The notes beneath the pieces are model-generated. The model saw nothing but the letters and a program-made list of their open reading frames with translations, searched no databases and was not told the DNA's origin. Of a stretch of 64,000 bases of DNA, positions 10,662-21,209 are shown one piece after another (within the stretch, counting starts at the first letter, position 1; every line of letters starts with the position of its first letter). Origin of the DNA: Amblyomma americanum. Its lineage: Eukaryota; Arthropoda; Arachnida; Ixodida; Ixodidae. The position numbers and the translations under genes were made by a program. The stretch covers positions 52,893,102 to 52,957,101 of the forward strand of contig NC_135505.1 in assembly GCF_052857255.1 (NCBI RefSeq). Reading direction: 5' to 3'.

Positions 10662-11449
10662 TTAGTGTTGCTTGAGTGTTGTCATAAGTGTTTGGGCCCA
10701 CTGATCGTATCCATCATTAATCAGGTTGGCTGAGGGCAGGGACTTTCTGAAAGCCTGCCAGTCTGGGAATCGAGCTTGTGTGAGCGGCCTTTCGAGGGGC
10801 CGCGTGTGAATAAGTGTGATAATGATGCAGTGGTCACTGTCTAGTTTCTCTCCCGTGTTGTTCCATTCCACGTGTTGGATGTGTTTGGAAAGTGTGAGAT
10901 CAGGACACGTGCCCCGAGTCACAGAGTTTCCCATTGGTGTGGGATGCGCATGGTCGGTCAGGAGGGTGATGCCTAGCGTAAATATAAGCTCCGCTAGCTT
11001 TCTACTTCGCGCCTCTTCTTTTCTTAGCTCCATAAATGGCTGGGGGCATTGAAATCTCCCACAATCAAAAATGGGTCCCGACCCGCTACCTTCAGTGCAC
11101 GGCTGAAGATATCTGAGAGAGTAATATGTTTGAGCTTGGGCGGACAGTATATGTTTAATATGTGTACAGAGGGATCAGAGCGTCGCAGAGGTAACACGGT
11201 GACCATAGTGTAAGAGTATGTTATCTCGATGTCGAGATCTACGTCCTGTGCTGTGTACGACTTATGTACAAGAATGCAGGTGGATGGGTCCCGATGAAAA
11301 GTGTTGTACCCACAAATTTTGGCCGATGCCCCAAGCTCTTGATGCGCGAAAATGGAGGCATGAAATTGCCATGTTTCAAGGTAAAGGCATAGGTGTGCTC
11401 GTTTCGCGCGGCCGCGAAATCCTCTACAATTACATTGTATTATGCCCAA
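10662..11449 (-). pseudogene. I-1 ORF2 endonuclease (APE type)
   Basis: Frame 11449-11024 starts MGIIQCNCRGFRGRAKRAHL, the N-terminal strand of APE-type endonucleases (with QWNCRG as the usual form). It continues through FHASIFAHQELG (the catalytic QE), then ILNIYCPP and FLIVGDFNAPSHLWS, the GDFN active-site motif. Frame 11033-10662 continues with GNSVTRGTCPDLTLS and LDSDHCIIIT, matching the SDH motif. All the main catalytic motifs are visible, but across a frameshift. Confidence 0.88.
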
Positions 11450-12079
11450 AGGTTCCTGTTTTCTTTTACGAGGTGTCCGCTAAGTTCCCTGAGCCATGAT
11501 GAAGGCTAGAGGCTGGCTGGCTCACCCCACCCACTGCCCTGCGTGGTAGCGAGGGGTTATCCTGATTTTCTTCCTCAATAGTTGCGCAGCAAATTTTGGA
11601 TGGACGGCCTACTTCCCTTGCGGGTCCTGCCCGCCTAAGCAACTTTGGGTTACCCTGTATCCAGGCTTTAATGTTTTGGGTGACTTACTGCGTAACAGAC
11701 TGCGTAACAGACACAGTCAGTTGCTGAGTAATGGTTGTTGCCAGCTGCTGCATTTGTCTTTGGATGACTTCTGTAATAACCGCTGGCAGTTGGGCCAAGT
11801 GAGCAGCCACATTTTGCTAAATATCCGTGATGCGGCTTTCCACTTTTGCAGTGAGCGGAGCACCTGACAACGGAGCGACGCTCGAGCACGCAGACGCCGA
11901 TTCATCAGCGTCCTCCATTGTTTCCGAGAGAGGTGGCTCTGCCCTAGCGTTTTTTAGTGCGTTAAATTTGGATTATGGCTGCGCGTTCTGGTTTTTCAGA
12001 AACGCTAGCTCTTTTCTACGCTCAAGTTCGAGGGGGGAAGGGGAGGGAGAGGAAATAGAGGCGACGACCGCCCAGCTGC

Positions 12080-13289
12080 TTACCTTTGATGTTGAATTTG
12101 GGCTGTTGCCAAGAAGGGAAAATCCCCGGCTTGGAAAGCTTCCGGCTTGGCACCAGTCCCGGATTTCGCCTTTTTTGAAGCGGGAGGTGGTTCTTTCCTG
12201 CTGCCTTGTTTCCCGACAGCTTGGCCGGACTTGCCCGTCTTGTTTCCGGGGGACTTGCTTAACTTGCTTTGTTGCTCCCCTTGGTGGTGCTGGGCTAGCG
12301 GTCTCAATTGATGGAGACGCCGAAACTTGCCCTTGCAGTCAGCGGAGCCAGTCAGGCGGACCTGCCCGCAGATCATGCAGCATGGGGTACAGTCATGTTC
12401 GTTAAGACGCTGCTGGGAGGCGCCTACATGTTGACCGCAAAATCCACGTCTTCCGATGTCCGGGCGTGGGCAGTTGTCAACCCTGTGCCGATGGTCCCGC
12501 AGCGGAAGCATGCAGGGATCGTTCGTTTGTATTCTCGCACAAGTGTGCATTCACATTTGTAGTGCACGTAGCGCGGCACCTTGCGGCCCACAAAGGTGAG
12601 CACCGCTAGATTTGATTTTCCCAGTTTACGCACAAAGGCTATCTCATCTTCGCGCCACTTCATCTTGTTCTTGAGGGTAGCCGTCGTCTCATCAGCCCGC
12701 ACCCCGATCACACCTCTTCACACCTCATCATTAAGCTTCACGTGGCCCCGAAATGAATGGGAGTCCGCTCCGGTCTTGAGGTCAAAGTCTTTAGTCAGGT
12801 TATTGCTGCTTCGATGTGTTGGGTTCCACAAACGACGAGGTTCTCGGCCCAGACTAGCCATATTCTGAGTGCGGTGCCAGCGTCTCCTCCAACATACTGG
12901 GCAATAGGCACTCCCAACTCGCCGTGCTGAAAAATTGCCTTGAGGTTCTCGGTTTGCCTTGGCTTGAGAATCGCAATTATATCTTCTGAGCTCATTTTCG
13001 GCGTCTCTTTTGGACGCCATAAAGCAGCGTTGTTATCCAGGTGAAGCGCATCGCGATCGCTGCCGGAGAAGCGGCGGCCGTTGAGCCCAGCTGCCTGTGT
13101 TTGCTCTAGCGACGCCATCGTGGTACCGTCATTGGATGTCTTGGAACACTGGGTCCGCTTACGCATGGGAATCAGCGGAAAGAGTTCTTCATTTTGAATG
13201 GACTGAGACCTGTCTTCTGGTTGTTGAATGTCGATTTCAGCCCACGCCATTGCAGCGGGATCGTAGCCGCGTTGAGTAGTGGTAGCCAC
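12080..13289 (-). pseudogene. I-1 ORF1 (Gag-like, zinc knuckles)
   Basis: The likely start is the ATG at 13289 (MATTTQRGYDPAAMAWAEID), with about 160 residues open to 12795. Frames 13020-12718, 12711-12424 and 12550-12080 continue it. A CCHC knuckle is split by a frameshift near 12490: CFRCGTIG in one frame and HRVDNCPRP in the next together fit CX2CX4HX4C. A second Cys cluster follows (FCGQHV..CTPCCMICG). The C-terminus is Lys/Gln-rich. ORF1 proteins of this type bind the element RNA. Confidence 0.75.
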
Positions 13290-13506
13290 AGTGTTCCGTG
13301 GCGTGGCGATGATGAAAAATTGTCATAGAACAGGTACTTTCGGACCTATCTTCTCAGGAACAGGACCAGCAGGTTTCTCTCGATGTTGGGAAGGTGATAG
13401 TGAATGTTTCCGTGGGGTCCCATGGAAAGTACCGCGGTGCCTGAAAAAAATAACAGGAGCCGATACGCCGCACGTCTGGTCGCTTCCCGCACTCTCAGCG
13501 CCCCCT

Positions 13507-13654
13507 CCTGGTGTTCTTTAACGTCACTGGCACCGCACAGTACATGTGCCTCTAGAATTTCGCCTCCATAGAAATTCGGCCGCCGTGGCCGGGATCGTAC
13601 CCGCGTCTTTCGGTCCAGAAGCCGAGCGCCGTAACCACTTAGCCACCGCGGCGG
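13507..13654 (-). mobile_element. Ruka-like SINE, tRNA-like head half
   Basis: In the minus strand from 13654, GCCGCGGTGGCTAAGTGGTT is followed by a CGGGTACGATCCCG-type B box, the split pol III promoter of a tRNA-derived SINE (tRNA-Ser-like). The body then reads toward TTAAAGAACACCAGG, stopping at the LINE junction. This is the 5' half of the copy whose 3' half is at 7742-7836. Confidence 0.82.
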
Positions 13655-14165
13655 CGTGAAGCCAATGTGGCAGACTCTTTCAGATCATGAATTGCGTTTA
13701 CCACTATCCCTGAAGAGAAAAGTATACAACAGCTGTATCTTTCAGCATCCACCCACGGTGCAGAAACGTCGAGGCTAACGAAAAGGGTTCAGCCTAAGAA
13801 GAATGCAGTCACCGACGGAAAGAATAATGATAGGTGTGGCGTTAAAGCACCGGAAGTAGATAGAGTGGGTGAGGAAAGAAACGCGTGTTAATTACATCGG
13901 GTCAAAATGAAGAGCAAGAAATTGGCTTGGGCAAGGCATGTAAATCGAAAGCAAGATAACCGCTGGCCCTTAATGGTAGCGGTGTTGATCCCAAGCGAAA
14001 GCAAGCGTAGCAGGGTGCTGCAGAAAGTTAGGTTGGCACATGAGATTATGTAGTTTGCAGGCATAGGGTGGCCGCAGCTAGCAAAGGAGAGGGTTAATTG
14101 GAGACACATGGGAGAGGCCTTTGTCCCGCAAAAAGCCTAGTCAGACTGATGATGCTGATGAGTCC
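13655..14165 (+). mobile_element. RTE-like LINE, 3' portion (copy B continued)
   Basis: Plus-strand frames read KPMWQTLSDHELRLPLSLKR, KVYNSC, then KLAWARHVNRKQDNRWPL and GWPQLAKERVNWRHMGEAF, the C-terminal end of the RTE-like polyprotein (usual form KLRWAGHVAR...DNRW...WRxLGEAFV). It ends in a GATGATGCTGATGA tail. It joins in sense to the part ending at 7741. Confidence 0.78.
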
Positions 14166-14880
14166 ACCTATTTCTAACAAGCCAAAAAGCGGACTTGAAG
14201 ACAAGTAAATGAAATTAAACAAACATATTGATACGACTCAACTACCAACATCTTACATTGTTTCTCGCTGATCGAAATCGCAAAGCTGAAAAGGATGTAG
14301 TTTAAATTATGCTTGACACCCATGTGGCCGCTTCGAAACATCATTCTCGTGTTGATCTGAATTTCGTGGGCGTGCAAACTTTGATGTAGTCAATGTTTTT
14401 TCGGTATCACGAACCCGCACGCCCGTGTACCTTCGCTGTTGACTCTTTCGGAGCACTACGGACGCACAACACCGTATATTCATACAGTTTTCTCTTCCTC
14501 TCGAATTTGCATACTCGCTCTCGCTAAAATGTTTTCGAGTAATGCGAAGGCGCAACAAAAGGAATTGACCGAAGACGGGTTCACGAGCTGGCACCACCCG
14601 CCAAAAGGCATAAAACACGCGCCAAATGTCACATCTGAAACCATAGGGCAACTCGCATTCAATTTTATGCTACTAAGGAGGTTGTTCACAAAGTTTGACT
14701 AACATCATGCCCTGCGAAATGAGATTTTAAAAGGCATGCATATTTATTGGTGAATCGCACCTCAACTTTTAGTTCACGCTTACACTTATTTTGAAAAACA
14801 TTTTTTGGGTTCTTACTTTATGCAGCTTAGCAATATGTGCAAGGAATATGTGGGTTGGAAATTGCAACTGAAATTGCATT
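14166..14880. other. Stretch upstream of the TIL-like exon, no gene recognised
   Basis: Plus ORF 14439-14702 (87 residues) has no convincing domain. No signal-peptide exon for the downstream TIL-like exon was identified here. The upstream exon(s) may lie in a long intron's distance or be lost. Confidence 0.4.
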
Positions 14881-14891
14881 CTTATCTGCAG

Positions 14892-15128
14892 GCCTCCTAC
14901 TGTGAGTGGGACGAGGTCAAAAAGACGTGCAGCGGTGGAGAGTACCCAGAAAATATTTGCCGGGATATACCAAGGAGGAGGCCGTGCAGTAATGGGCAAC
15001 AAGTATGTGCGTGCCCCGAGGGGACATGGAGGCAACCAGAAACCCACCGGTGTGTGCATATGGGCAATTGTTGTGGAGGAAGATTTTGCGAGTGGGAGAA
15101 GCACTGTCCGTCCTGTTTTGGAAAATAA
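14892..15128 (+). CDS. Terminal exon of a TIL-like secreted cysteine-rich peptide
   Basis: A good splice acceptor (CTTATCTGCAG, AG at 14890-14891) opens an exon coding for about 78 residues beginning ASYCEWDEVKKTCSGG and ending at TAA 15126-15128. It has 12 cysteines. The stretch VCACPEGTWRQPETHRCVHM fits the C-terminal half of trypsin-inhibitor-like (TIL) domains, which have the form CxCxxGxxRxxxxxCV. Such small proteins are abundant in tick saliva and haemolymph as protease inhibitors; that role is inferred. No stop codons or frameshifts interrupt the exon, unlike nearly everything else here. The signal peptide must be on an upstream exon that was not found. The open frame extends back to 14805, but that part looks intronic. 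Confidence 0.65.
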   Translation, partial: ASYCEWDEVKKTCSGGEYPENICRDIPRRRPCSNGQQVCACPEGTWRQPETHRCVHMGNCCGGRFCEWEKHCPSCFGK

Positions 15129-15129
15129 A
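15124..15129 (+). promoter_or_regulatory. Polyadenylation signal overlapping the stop codon
   Basis: AATAAA at 15124-15129 contains the TAA stop of the TIL-like exon (15126-15128). A further AATAAA lies at about 15295-15300. If the first is used, the 3' UTR would be only some 10-30 bases long. Confidence 0.55.
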
Positions 15130-15169
15130 ATTTTTGTCCTAAGCTAATGGACCACAGGAGTAAAAGCAT

Positions 15170-15799
15170 GTTTCACTGGTTCTTTCAATAGAGATCAAAA
15201 TTTGTGCAAAACCTTTTTTGAAATCTTGTACAATTATAAACTTCATCTTGTGAATTTCGGGCTTGAGGTACATTGATGATTTATATGGTTATATCAATAA
15301 AAACTTCAACTGTACGCCCACCTCCAAAAGCCACTTTTTGTTCGCTCACAAACAGTGAAACCAATAATTTCTACAAGCGATCTCAACTCAAAAGCTGCAG
15401 ACGCTTTTGCATTCGGCGCATAGATTCCTACGGCAGCCGTCGAAGAAACGGCCAAGAAAACTGACGCCTAATAAAACTGGTATCAGTGTTTTCACTGCCA
15501 GCTCAATCCACTTTTGTGATTTATACCGAGATTTCAATACACTTTAAAAACAAGCTGTTTGAAGGAAGCAAGGACACTCGCTCGCTTAAAAGAATTCCTT
15601 TTCACAAATTCCATCACGAGAACAGGATTACGCCAGTCTTTGCAGTGCTTGACCGCAACAGCCTGCATCAACACCTGTTAAACATTGGCCCTCAGACACA
15701 ACGGACTGCGGAGCAACTGGCCTAGGCGGTGGTCAGACCGCCGACGCAGCGGAGGGGGCTAAGATTCTCTGGCTTCATACATTTCGCCATGAAAAAGTG
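15170..15799. other. AT-rich stretch after the TIL-like exon
   Basis: No protein motif was recognised. Plus ORFs of 63 and 79 residues (15273-15464, 15486-15725) have no domain. Part could be 3' UTR of the TIL-like gene. Confidence 0.4.
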
Positions 15800-17880
15800 C
15801 ACCTGACAACCTTTAATGCTAGAATCTTATGCAGTCAGGTAAGTCTCACAGTGCTGTTCAAGGAACGAGTGGGTAAAATATCGAATATCATAGTGCTTAG
15901 TGAATATAGGAGGACTGGTGAGGCATACAGTGTTAAAGGCTGACCACGTATTATGATATTGAGGATTAGTGGAGATACAACTAAGCGTGAGATTTACCAT
16001 CAACCAAGATATACCTTCAACATAGAGGCTTCTTTATTATTGCCAATATGCAGATTTATTGAAAGATCACATTAATACGAGGTACACACTTAAAGGCTGA
16101 GCATCCCTAAGCGCCAACATAAAGCCACAGTCACCAAATCATCGGAGGCTTCCACGGAGACGTAAACTCAACAATGAGCAAGTAAAAACCGAGTACTCTG
16201 TAGTGATGGGTAACTTCAGTGCAAATTTGGGCATGGAACAGGCCAAGAGTCACGGTGGCGGGCGAATATAGCATAGGCTGTAAGCATATAAAGAGTGGGG
16301 GGCATTACTGAGTTAGCAGAGGGAGATATTTTGTAATCATGAATAATTTCTGCCGCAAACGAGAGGACAGGAAATGGACGTCGAAGAGCCCCAAACTAGA
16401 GACAAAAAATGAAATGCACATAATACTGTGCCTTTATAGTGGAATCGTGCCAGATGTGGATGCCCTCAAAAAGGTAGGTATTGGGGCCACACGAAGGTAA
16501 GGCTTTTAATTATCGCAGACTTAAAAAGAGAAGACAAATGGCCAGAAAGGAGAAGCCCACCAACGAGCTAGAGGTAAGAGGGAAGGACGAGGATGTCGCT
16601 ACAGAGCACATATCCTGATTTAAATGAGCACAGATATATTATTGTGCTAGCAATGAACGGTAATCTTAGAGCTATCATTTTGCTTATCCATGCCTCAAGA
16701 GCAGGCAGACGGGAATTTCATTAGCAGCCTGGATGGTAAAAATTAGAAAAAAGAGTTCTAGACTAATCTATACAGTAGTCAATTTAATGAGCAAGGTAAA
16801 GAGAGCGGCAGTAGCGCACATAAAGAGGGTATGTCAGAATCAGAATCAGCTTATTCTAATGAAAATGAAAGCCTAAGGTGGATAAATTTATACTGAAGGA
16901 GGTCCAACAGTCAGTAACAAAACTCGGACCTTTTATATCGTTAAATCGAACAGTGGTTATCTTCATGTTGAGAGTGATGAAACAGGAACTAAAGAATGCT
17001 TTGGAGGCAATGACAGGGGAGAAGGCAGCTGTTGAGGATCAGTAATAGCACTTCTGTGGAACGACGGTGGGTAGATTCCGTGAGAGAAACTGGCCAAGCT
17101 ACATACGCAGTGCCTTATGACCTAGAGACAACCAGAAATTTGGAGTACCGCTAATTCAGTGGTAATTCTTAAAAAAGGAGACACCAAACACTTGAAAATT
17201 TGCAGACCGATCAACTTACTATTCACTGCCTGCCAGATATTTGCTGAGGTGATTGCGTTATTATTCCGCGCAGCCTAAAAATTCAATGATCAGACAGGCT
17301 TTTGTAAAGGCTACTCGATAACAAACCATATTACACTAGCAATCAGGTGACAGAGAAATGCGCAGGATATAAACAACCCCCCATATAAGCCTTCGCAGAA
17401 TAACACAAAGCATAATGATCTCAGTCTAAATTTCTAAAGTCATTCAGGTAATGCGTGATCAAGGTTAACATGCCAGTTATTGAAAAATAAGGGAACAAAT
17501 TTAAAAGACTGTACAAAGTCCACTTTCCTCCAATAAGTAAGCAATAAATGTTTTAAAACAGGTATGCAGGTAAGAAGACACGATCGCGGCATTACTGTTT
17601 TTCACCCTTTTACTGGCGATAAGCAGAGGCTTGTAAAGGGAACCGTTGGGCATAAAACGTTAAAGGAGATACCTTAGTAACCTGCGATTTGTTGATCACA
17701 TTTCTTTGCTAAGTCAGTCAGAGGATGAATTTCACAGCATTATCAATTACTTAGACAGCGTAGAGGATCAAAAGAAATACGCAGCCGTTCCAAAGAACTT
17801 CTTCGTCCTCTTAGGGCATGGCCCATACACACATTTGCGGATTGGCCAAGGTGTAGTGAAATAAACAAGGAAATTTCCAT
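15800..17880 (+). mobile_element. RTE-like LINE relic, copy C
   Basis: Plus-strand reading in many short frames gives VMGNFSANLG near 16205 (the endonuclease GDFNAKLG motif), RKWTSKSPKLETKNEM near 16370 (usual form RRWTWxSPxGxTRNEID), then RPINLLFTACQIFAEVIA near 17200 (RT entry). The order is endonuclease then RT, as in the other copies. Stops are dense and no ORF is informative, so this is an old copy. Confidence 0.65.
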
Positions 17881-18129
17881 AGGAGGTTGCAACAATATTT
17901 TAGCACCGAGCGTCAATTTTGAAGAAATGTATCAATAAAAATGAGCGAAGAATATTTAAAAAAATAACAGATATCATTTTGGTGAGAAAACAGCTAGAAA
18001 ATGTTAAAAGAAGTAGCAAATCAACCTACATGTGGCAATTATGTAATCATGGAGAATCGCACATATTGAACCGAATGCAAATTTTTCGCCTTTGCACCGA
18101 ACGTTAATAACACTGGCAGAGATAAGGGG

Positions 18130-19217
18130 AGCCCTAACCTGGAGAGAGGAACCTCCAGGTGAATCTTCCTCTGAAACGCTCCCTGTTTAATCACATCTTT
18201 TTCATCATTGTCTTGGTGGTGCACGCACTTCCTCTTCGTTGCGGCTGCTCTGCACTCGGCGACGACTGGAGACCTAGAAAGAACATGTATCAGCGATCAC
18301 ACTGTCAGCCTTTCCGTCGGACAACCCTTTTTCTCCCCCCTACCAACAGATGCTTTTGGAGAGTTCTGTTTCCTTCTATTCCGGTCGGCGCTGCAGACGT
18401 AGTCCAGTTCGGATTTTTTCTATGTTGTTCTATCGCTGAGTCGCGATTATTTTGGCAGCGTCGTCTCCTCCTCACATTATATCTGGGTGTCTTGATGAAT
18501 GGTGCGTTGCTGTTTAGGAGAGACTCTTTAGGCGCGGGCGGTACCTGCCTGCTGCCATCACTAGTTGCACCAGGTGCGTCCTGTTCGCCGCCAATATTAA
18601 GAACCTTCCGCAGCGTCGACTTGTTGACCGGGGTCCTGTTCTTGTTTGGTTGTGGTGTCGTGAACTTCTCATTTCTGATATGGTTGTGCACAAATCAAGC
18701 GCCGAAGCGTTCCTACGACTGTTTGAATGGCGTGTTCATGAAAGGACCGCAGCTGCAGGTGACCTGCCTATGGCTCGCTCCCCTTGCGCGTTATCTAATG
18801 TTCTGCCTGGTGTGGAACAATCCTTCTCCATAAGCACTATGGCGTCCATTGAAGAAGTGGCACTGCACTGCTTGAAACCTTTCACAGCGGCAACACATTG
18901 CCTTTCCTTATTTCGATATGAGAACTGGCAGGTGTCAGCGTGCTACTTCTCGACATCGTTGCAACAACCTACCGCTCGTTTTGCGCCGAGTGTAATGACA
19001 TGGCCGCTCTGCCATCTTTCTCCCCACCAATAGTTTCATACGCAACCTGCTGTCCTTGCCGGATGCAATAAAGCTTCCTTGGCCTCCTGAGCTCCATCAC
19101 GATGCGGTGATCGAAAATGTCCTCAATGGTGTGGGTGTGATAGAGAAAGTAGTAGCCGCCCTCTAAGTTGAACCATTTCACTGTGGCTCGCACATGCACT
19201 CGGGAAATTGGGTGCAC
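18130..19217 (-). pseudogene. Y-box (cold-shock domain) protein processed pseudogene
   Basis: Frame 19217-18969 reads VRATVKWFNLEGGYYFLYHT, then TIEDIFDHRIVMELRRPRKL and VAYETIGGEKDGRAAMSLHS. This is the cold-shock domain of Y-box RNA/DNA-binding proteins (usual form GTVKWFNVxxGYGFI...EDVFVHQTAI...NPRK...VEFDVVEGEKGxEAANV). After a frameshift, frame 18691-18305 has the arginine-rich tail (NVRRRRRCQNNRD). No introns separate the parts, which suggests a retrocopy. RNP1 (usually KGYGFI) is GGYYFL and RNP2 (VFVHQ) is IFDHR, so binding residues are lost. The 224-residue plus ORF over it is an antisense shadow. Confidence 0.72.
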
Positions 19218-19556
19218 GATTGGTTCTGCACCTCTCTGTGTTTATACTGCACACTCGGACCCTAGGCAGACATGGTGTAGGAAAACTTTTTTTCGCACAC
19301 ATGCGAGGTATTCCACAGTACGACGACAAGGTGCAAGTAGGCGTGGACTGAGTCGGTGTCCAGAGTGGCCAGCATAGGCGCATGTATGGCATCATACATG
19401 CCGTCAACGACATACTGCTTTGCGGCAGGCGCGGCGCATGCGATGTTGCAGGCCTCTAGAAGAATAATCTTTCATACACGTTATCAGCGACATCATCATT
19501 CTGTCACAGATCTCCCCGGAGAACGCTCGGGCCGATAGAATTGACTATGCGACAAC

Positions 19557-20314
19557 TGCACCCACACAGACGCACAATTAATACACCCAACGTGACACAA
19601 ACGCTAGAACACAAAACTAACAAAACTAAGACAAAACACAAAGCCTATCGGTACACACGACCCGGGAACACCGCTACTAGCGTCTACTGCTAGCGTTCCA
19701 CTCTTAGCGGTCGGCGTTCGTGCTCGCGGTTGGTTCGAAGCGGATGCGATGTTGCATGGGTCCAGTAGGTGGTGTCGAGATGGCATTCGACGTGCAGAGG
19801 CTGGCGTCGCTGACGGCGTCATTGGCTGCGTCGTAAAAGCTCCCGGTCCAAGCGCCTGTGGAGTTGATGCCAGTGTTGTTGGCGTTGGGGGCACCACCCG
19901 GATGTGTGGCAACAGCGCTGTGGACACCGCTGGCCATAGCAGGTGGTTGCGTCCTCCGTTGTCTCCCCGGAACGGGCTCAGGAACGGCAGGAAGTAAACG
20001 ATGTGAAGCCGTAGAACGCTAGCTCAGCGGAGCAGTATCCGGTGTCGCTCTCTTCCAGCCGAAGCGTCCCTGACCCACCGGAGCCTCCGCTTCCCTGTTC
20101 TTTGATCCCGTGCCTCTCTCCCTCGCAATTTTATAGCCTTGGTGTTAGTCCTCAAAAGCCTTGTCGTCGTCTTCTCCTTCGTCTCTTTTCCGCCAATCAC
20201 CGCTCTCCACCTCACCGAATGCTTCATCTCCTTTAGCTTTCAGTTAAATCACGTCGTAATTTTCACATCTCTTTCCTTCGTAATTTTATTTTCGATTCCC
20301 TAATATATGTGACA
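19557..20314 (-). repeat. 3' LTR of the Gmr1-like element
   Basis: It aligns with 25946-26703 end to end. Shared landmarks are GGTCGGCGTTCGTGCTC, CATGGGTCCAGTAG, GTGGAGTTGATGCC and a minus-strand TATAAAA. In element orientation it begins TGTCACATATATTAGG. Substitutions and small indels separate it from its partner. Confidence 0.82.
20129..20135 (-). promoter_or_regulatory. TATA box in the 3' LTR
   Basis: Minus-strand TATAAAA lies in GGCTATAAAATTG. The same box is present at the corresponding place in the other LTR. It is a likely pol II core promoter element of the LTR. Confidence 0.5.
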
Positions 20315-20707
20315 TGCGCCCATTCTGTCAGGTGTTTTTCTATGAAAAACTGCCCTCGTCATCCTCTTCACGCCATTCAGCCAACCGACTATCTTCTGTG
20401 GCGATCCCGGACGTAGCGCACAACACACCGCAGATGTCCAACACACACCAACAGCCCACCACTAACACAACACACCATACTGCATTTTCGGAACATTAAC
20501 ACACCACTGTCGTTGTCCGTACAGACTCCTTTATAAACATGTTGATGTCCACAACACACTCACTTGTATAATCACATAACAGCAACAACAACAGCATCAA
20601 CAACAACAACAAGATACATCCAAGAGACACCTAGGCTGTTCAGGTGGCTCCAGTCATGAAGCCCGTTCTAACGTTATCTCTGCTTTTTATATATTCCACC
20701 TGGAATG
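20315..20707. other. CA- and CAA-rich segment between LTR and tRNA-derived repeat
   Basis: The stretch is rich in AACACA words (20418-20480) and holds a short CAA tract (about 20580-20615). No coding motif was recognised. It lies inside the retrotransposon, between its 3' LTR and the interrupted RNase H end, and may be a separate insertion. Confidence 0.45.
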
Positions 20708-20953
20708 TTTTATGAAGGGAGCTAACAGTCACCGAAACCAAGGTGCATAGGGGAACGTTAATTTTTTTTTTTTTTATGTGTTATGCTTATCAGTGAGATA
20801 ATAATACTTGGATTAATAAATAGCTTAAAGAAAATTACTTATAAAGCAGCAGAAAAAACAACCATGCCGCCGGTGGGATCCGAACCCACGACCTCCGAAT
20901 ATCGCGTCCGGTGCTCTTACCAACTGAGCTACGGCGACGGCTGTCCAATCTGC
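20708..20953 (-). repeat. tRNA-derived repeat unit, copy 1
   Basis: This 246-bp segment recurs at 21210-21456 with essentially one difference, 14 versus 15 T in the homopolymer. In minus orientation it has a tRNA-like head, an AT-rich body, an A-run, and CTTGGTTTCGGTGACTGTTA before the end. The two copies are spaced 502-503 bp apart, so a unit of about 503 bp is present about 1.5 times in tandem. Confidence 0.9.
20866..20938 (-). other. tRNA-like cloverleaf, copy 1 (repeat-borne)
   Basis: The minus strand folds into a 73-nt cloverleaf: a 7-bp acceptor (GTCGCCG with CGGCGGC), D arm GCTC/GAGC with loop AGTTGGTAA, anticodon stem CCGGA/TTCGG with loop CGCGATA, a 5-nt variable loop, and T stem GTGGG/CCCAC with loop TTCGGAT. 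The universal U33 is G here, and the formal anticodon is CGA. It sits in a repeat, so it is more likely a SINE-type pol III head than a working tRNA gene. Confidence 0.65.
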
Positions 20954-21209
20954 TGCTCTCGTGGGTATTTAAGTTTACTGGGTGTAAGCGAGCCTTGAGA
21001 GTGTTCACCAGCGCCACCCTCGACCATAGCGGCGGACGTAGCACGTCCTGTAATACCGCGAGCGTGACGTAGAACGTCATCTAACGGCGAGGGCGGAAAC
21101 TGTGCGAGAGCCCTCTTATGCTACCTATGGCATCAAGACTGCCAGAACCGAGACCCTCGTTAAGCTATTAGCAGACAAGTTAAATGAAATGAGGGGCCCG
21201 TTTGACAAA
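20954..21209. repeat. Spacer part of the ~503-bp tandem unit
   Basis: This links the two tRNA-derived segments. It contains TATTTAAGTTTACTGGGTG and ACGTAGAACGTCA. The sharp junctions on both sides suggest it is the other half of one repeat unit, not host DNA. Confidence 0.55.

Larger units (their letters stand above)
7837..13506 (-). mobile_element. I-group LINE, nearly full length, decayed (I-1)
   Basis: On the minus strand, about 5.7 kb holds a 5' leader (13506-13290), ORF1 (13289-12080), and ORF2 with endonuclease, RT, RNase H and a C-terminal zinc-like segment (11449-7916). A minus-strand AATAAA lies shortly after the last coding piece, followed by a (CCA)n tail (plus: GGT repeats, about 7835-7880). 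The flanks share CCTGGTG (7830-7836 and 13507-13513). RNase H after the RT places it in the I group. Frameshifts are frequent. Confidence 0.85.

Noticed and set aside
11827..12405. 192-residue plus-strand ORF
   Set aside because: Antisense shadow of I-1 ORF1, whose zinc-knuckle frames lie on the minus strand.
14439..14702. Possible zinc-finger or transposase-derived ORF (87 residues)
   Set aside because: A weak resemblance of DGFTSWHHPPKG to TTF/hAT-type sequence was considered, but no Cys/His pattern supports it.
18159..18833. 224-residue plus-strand ORF
   Set aside because: It is antisense to the arginine-rich tail of the Y-box pseudogene; the minus-strand frames carry the recognisable motifs.
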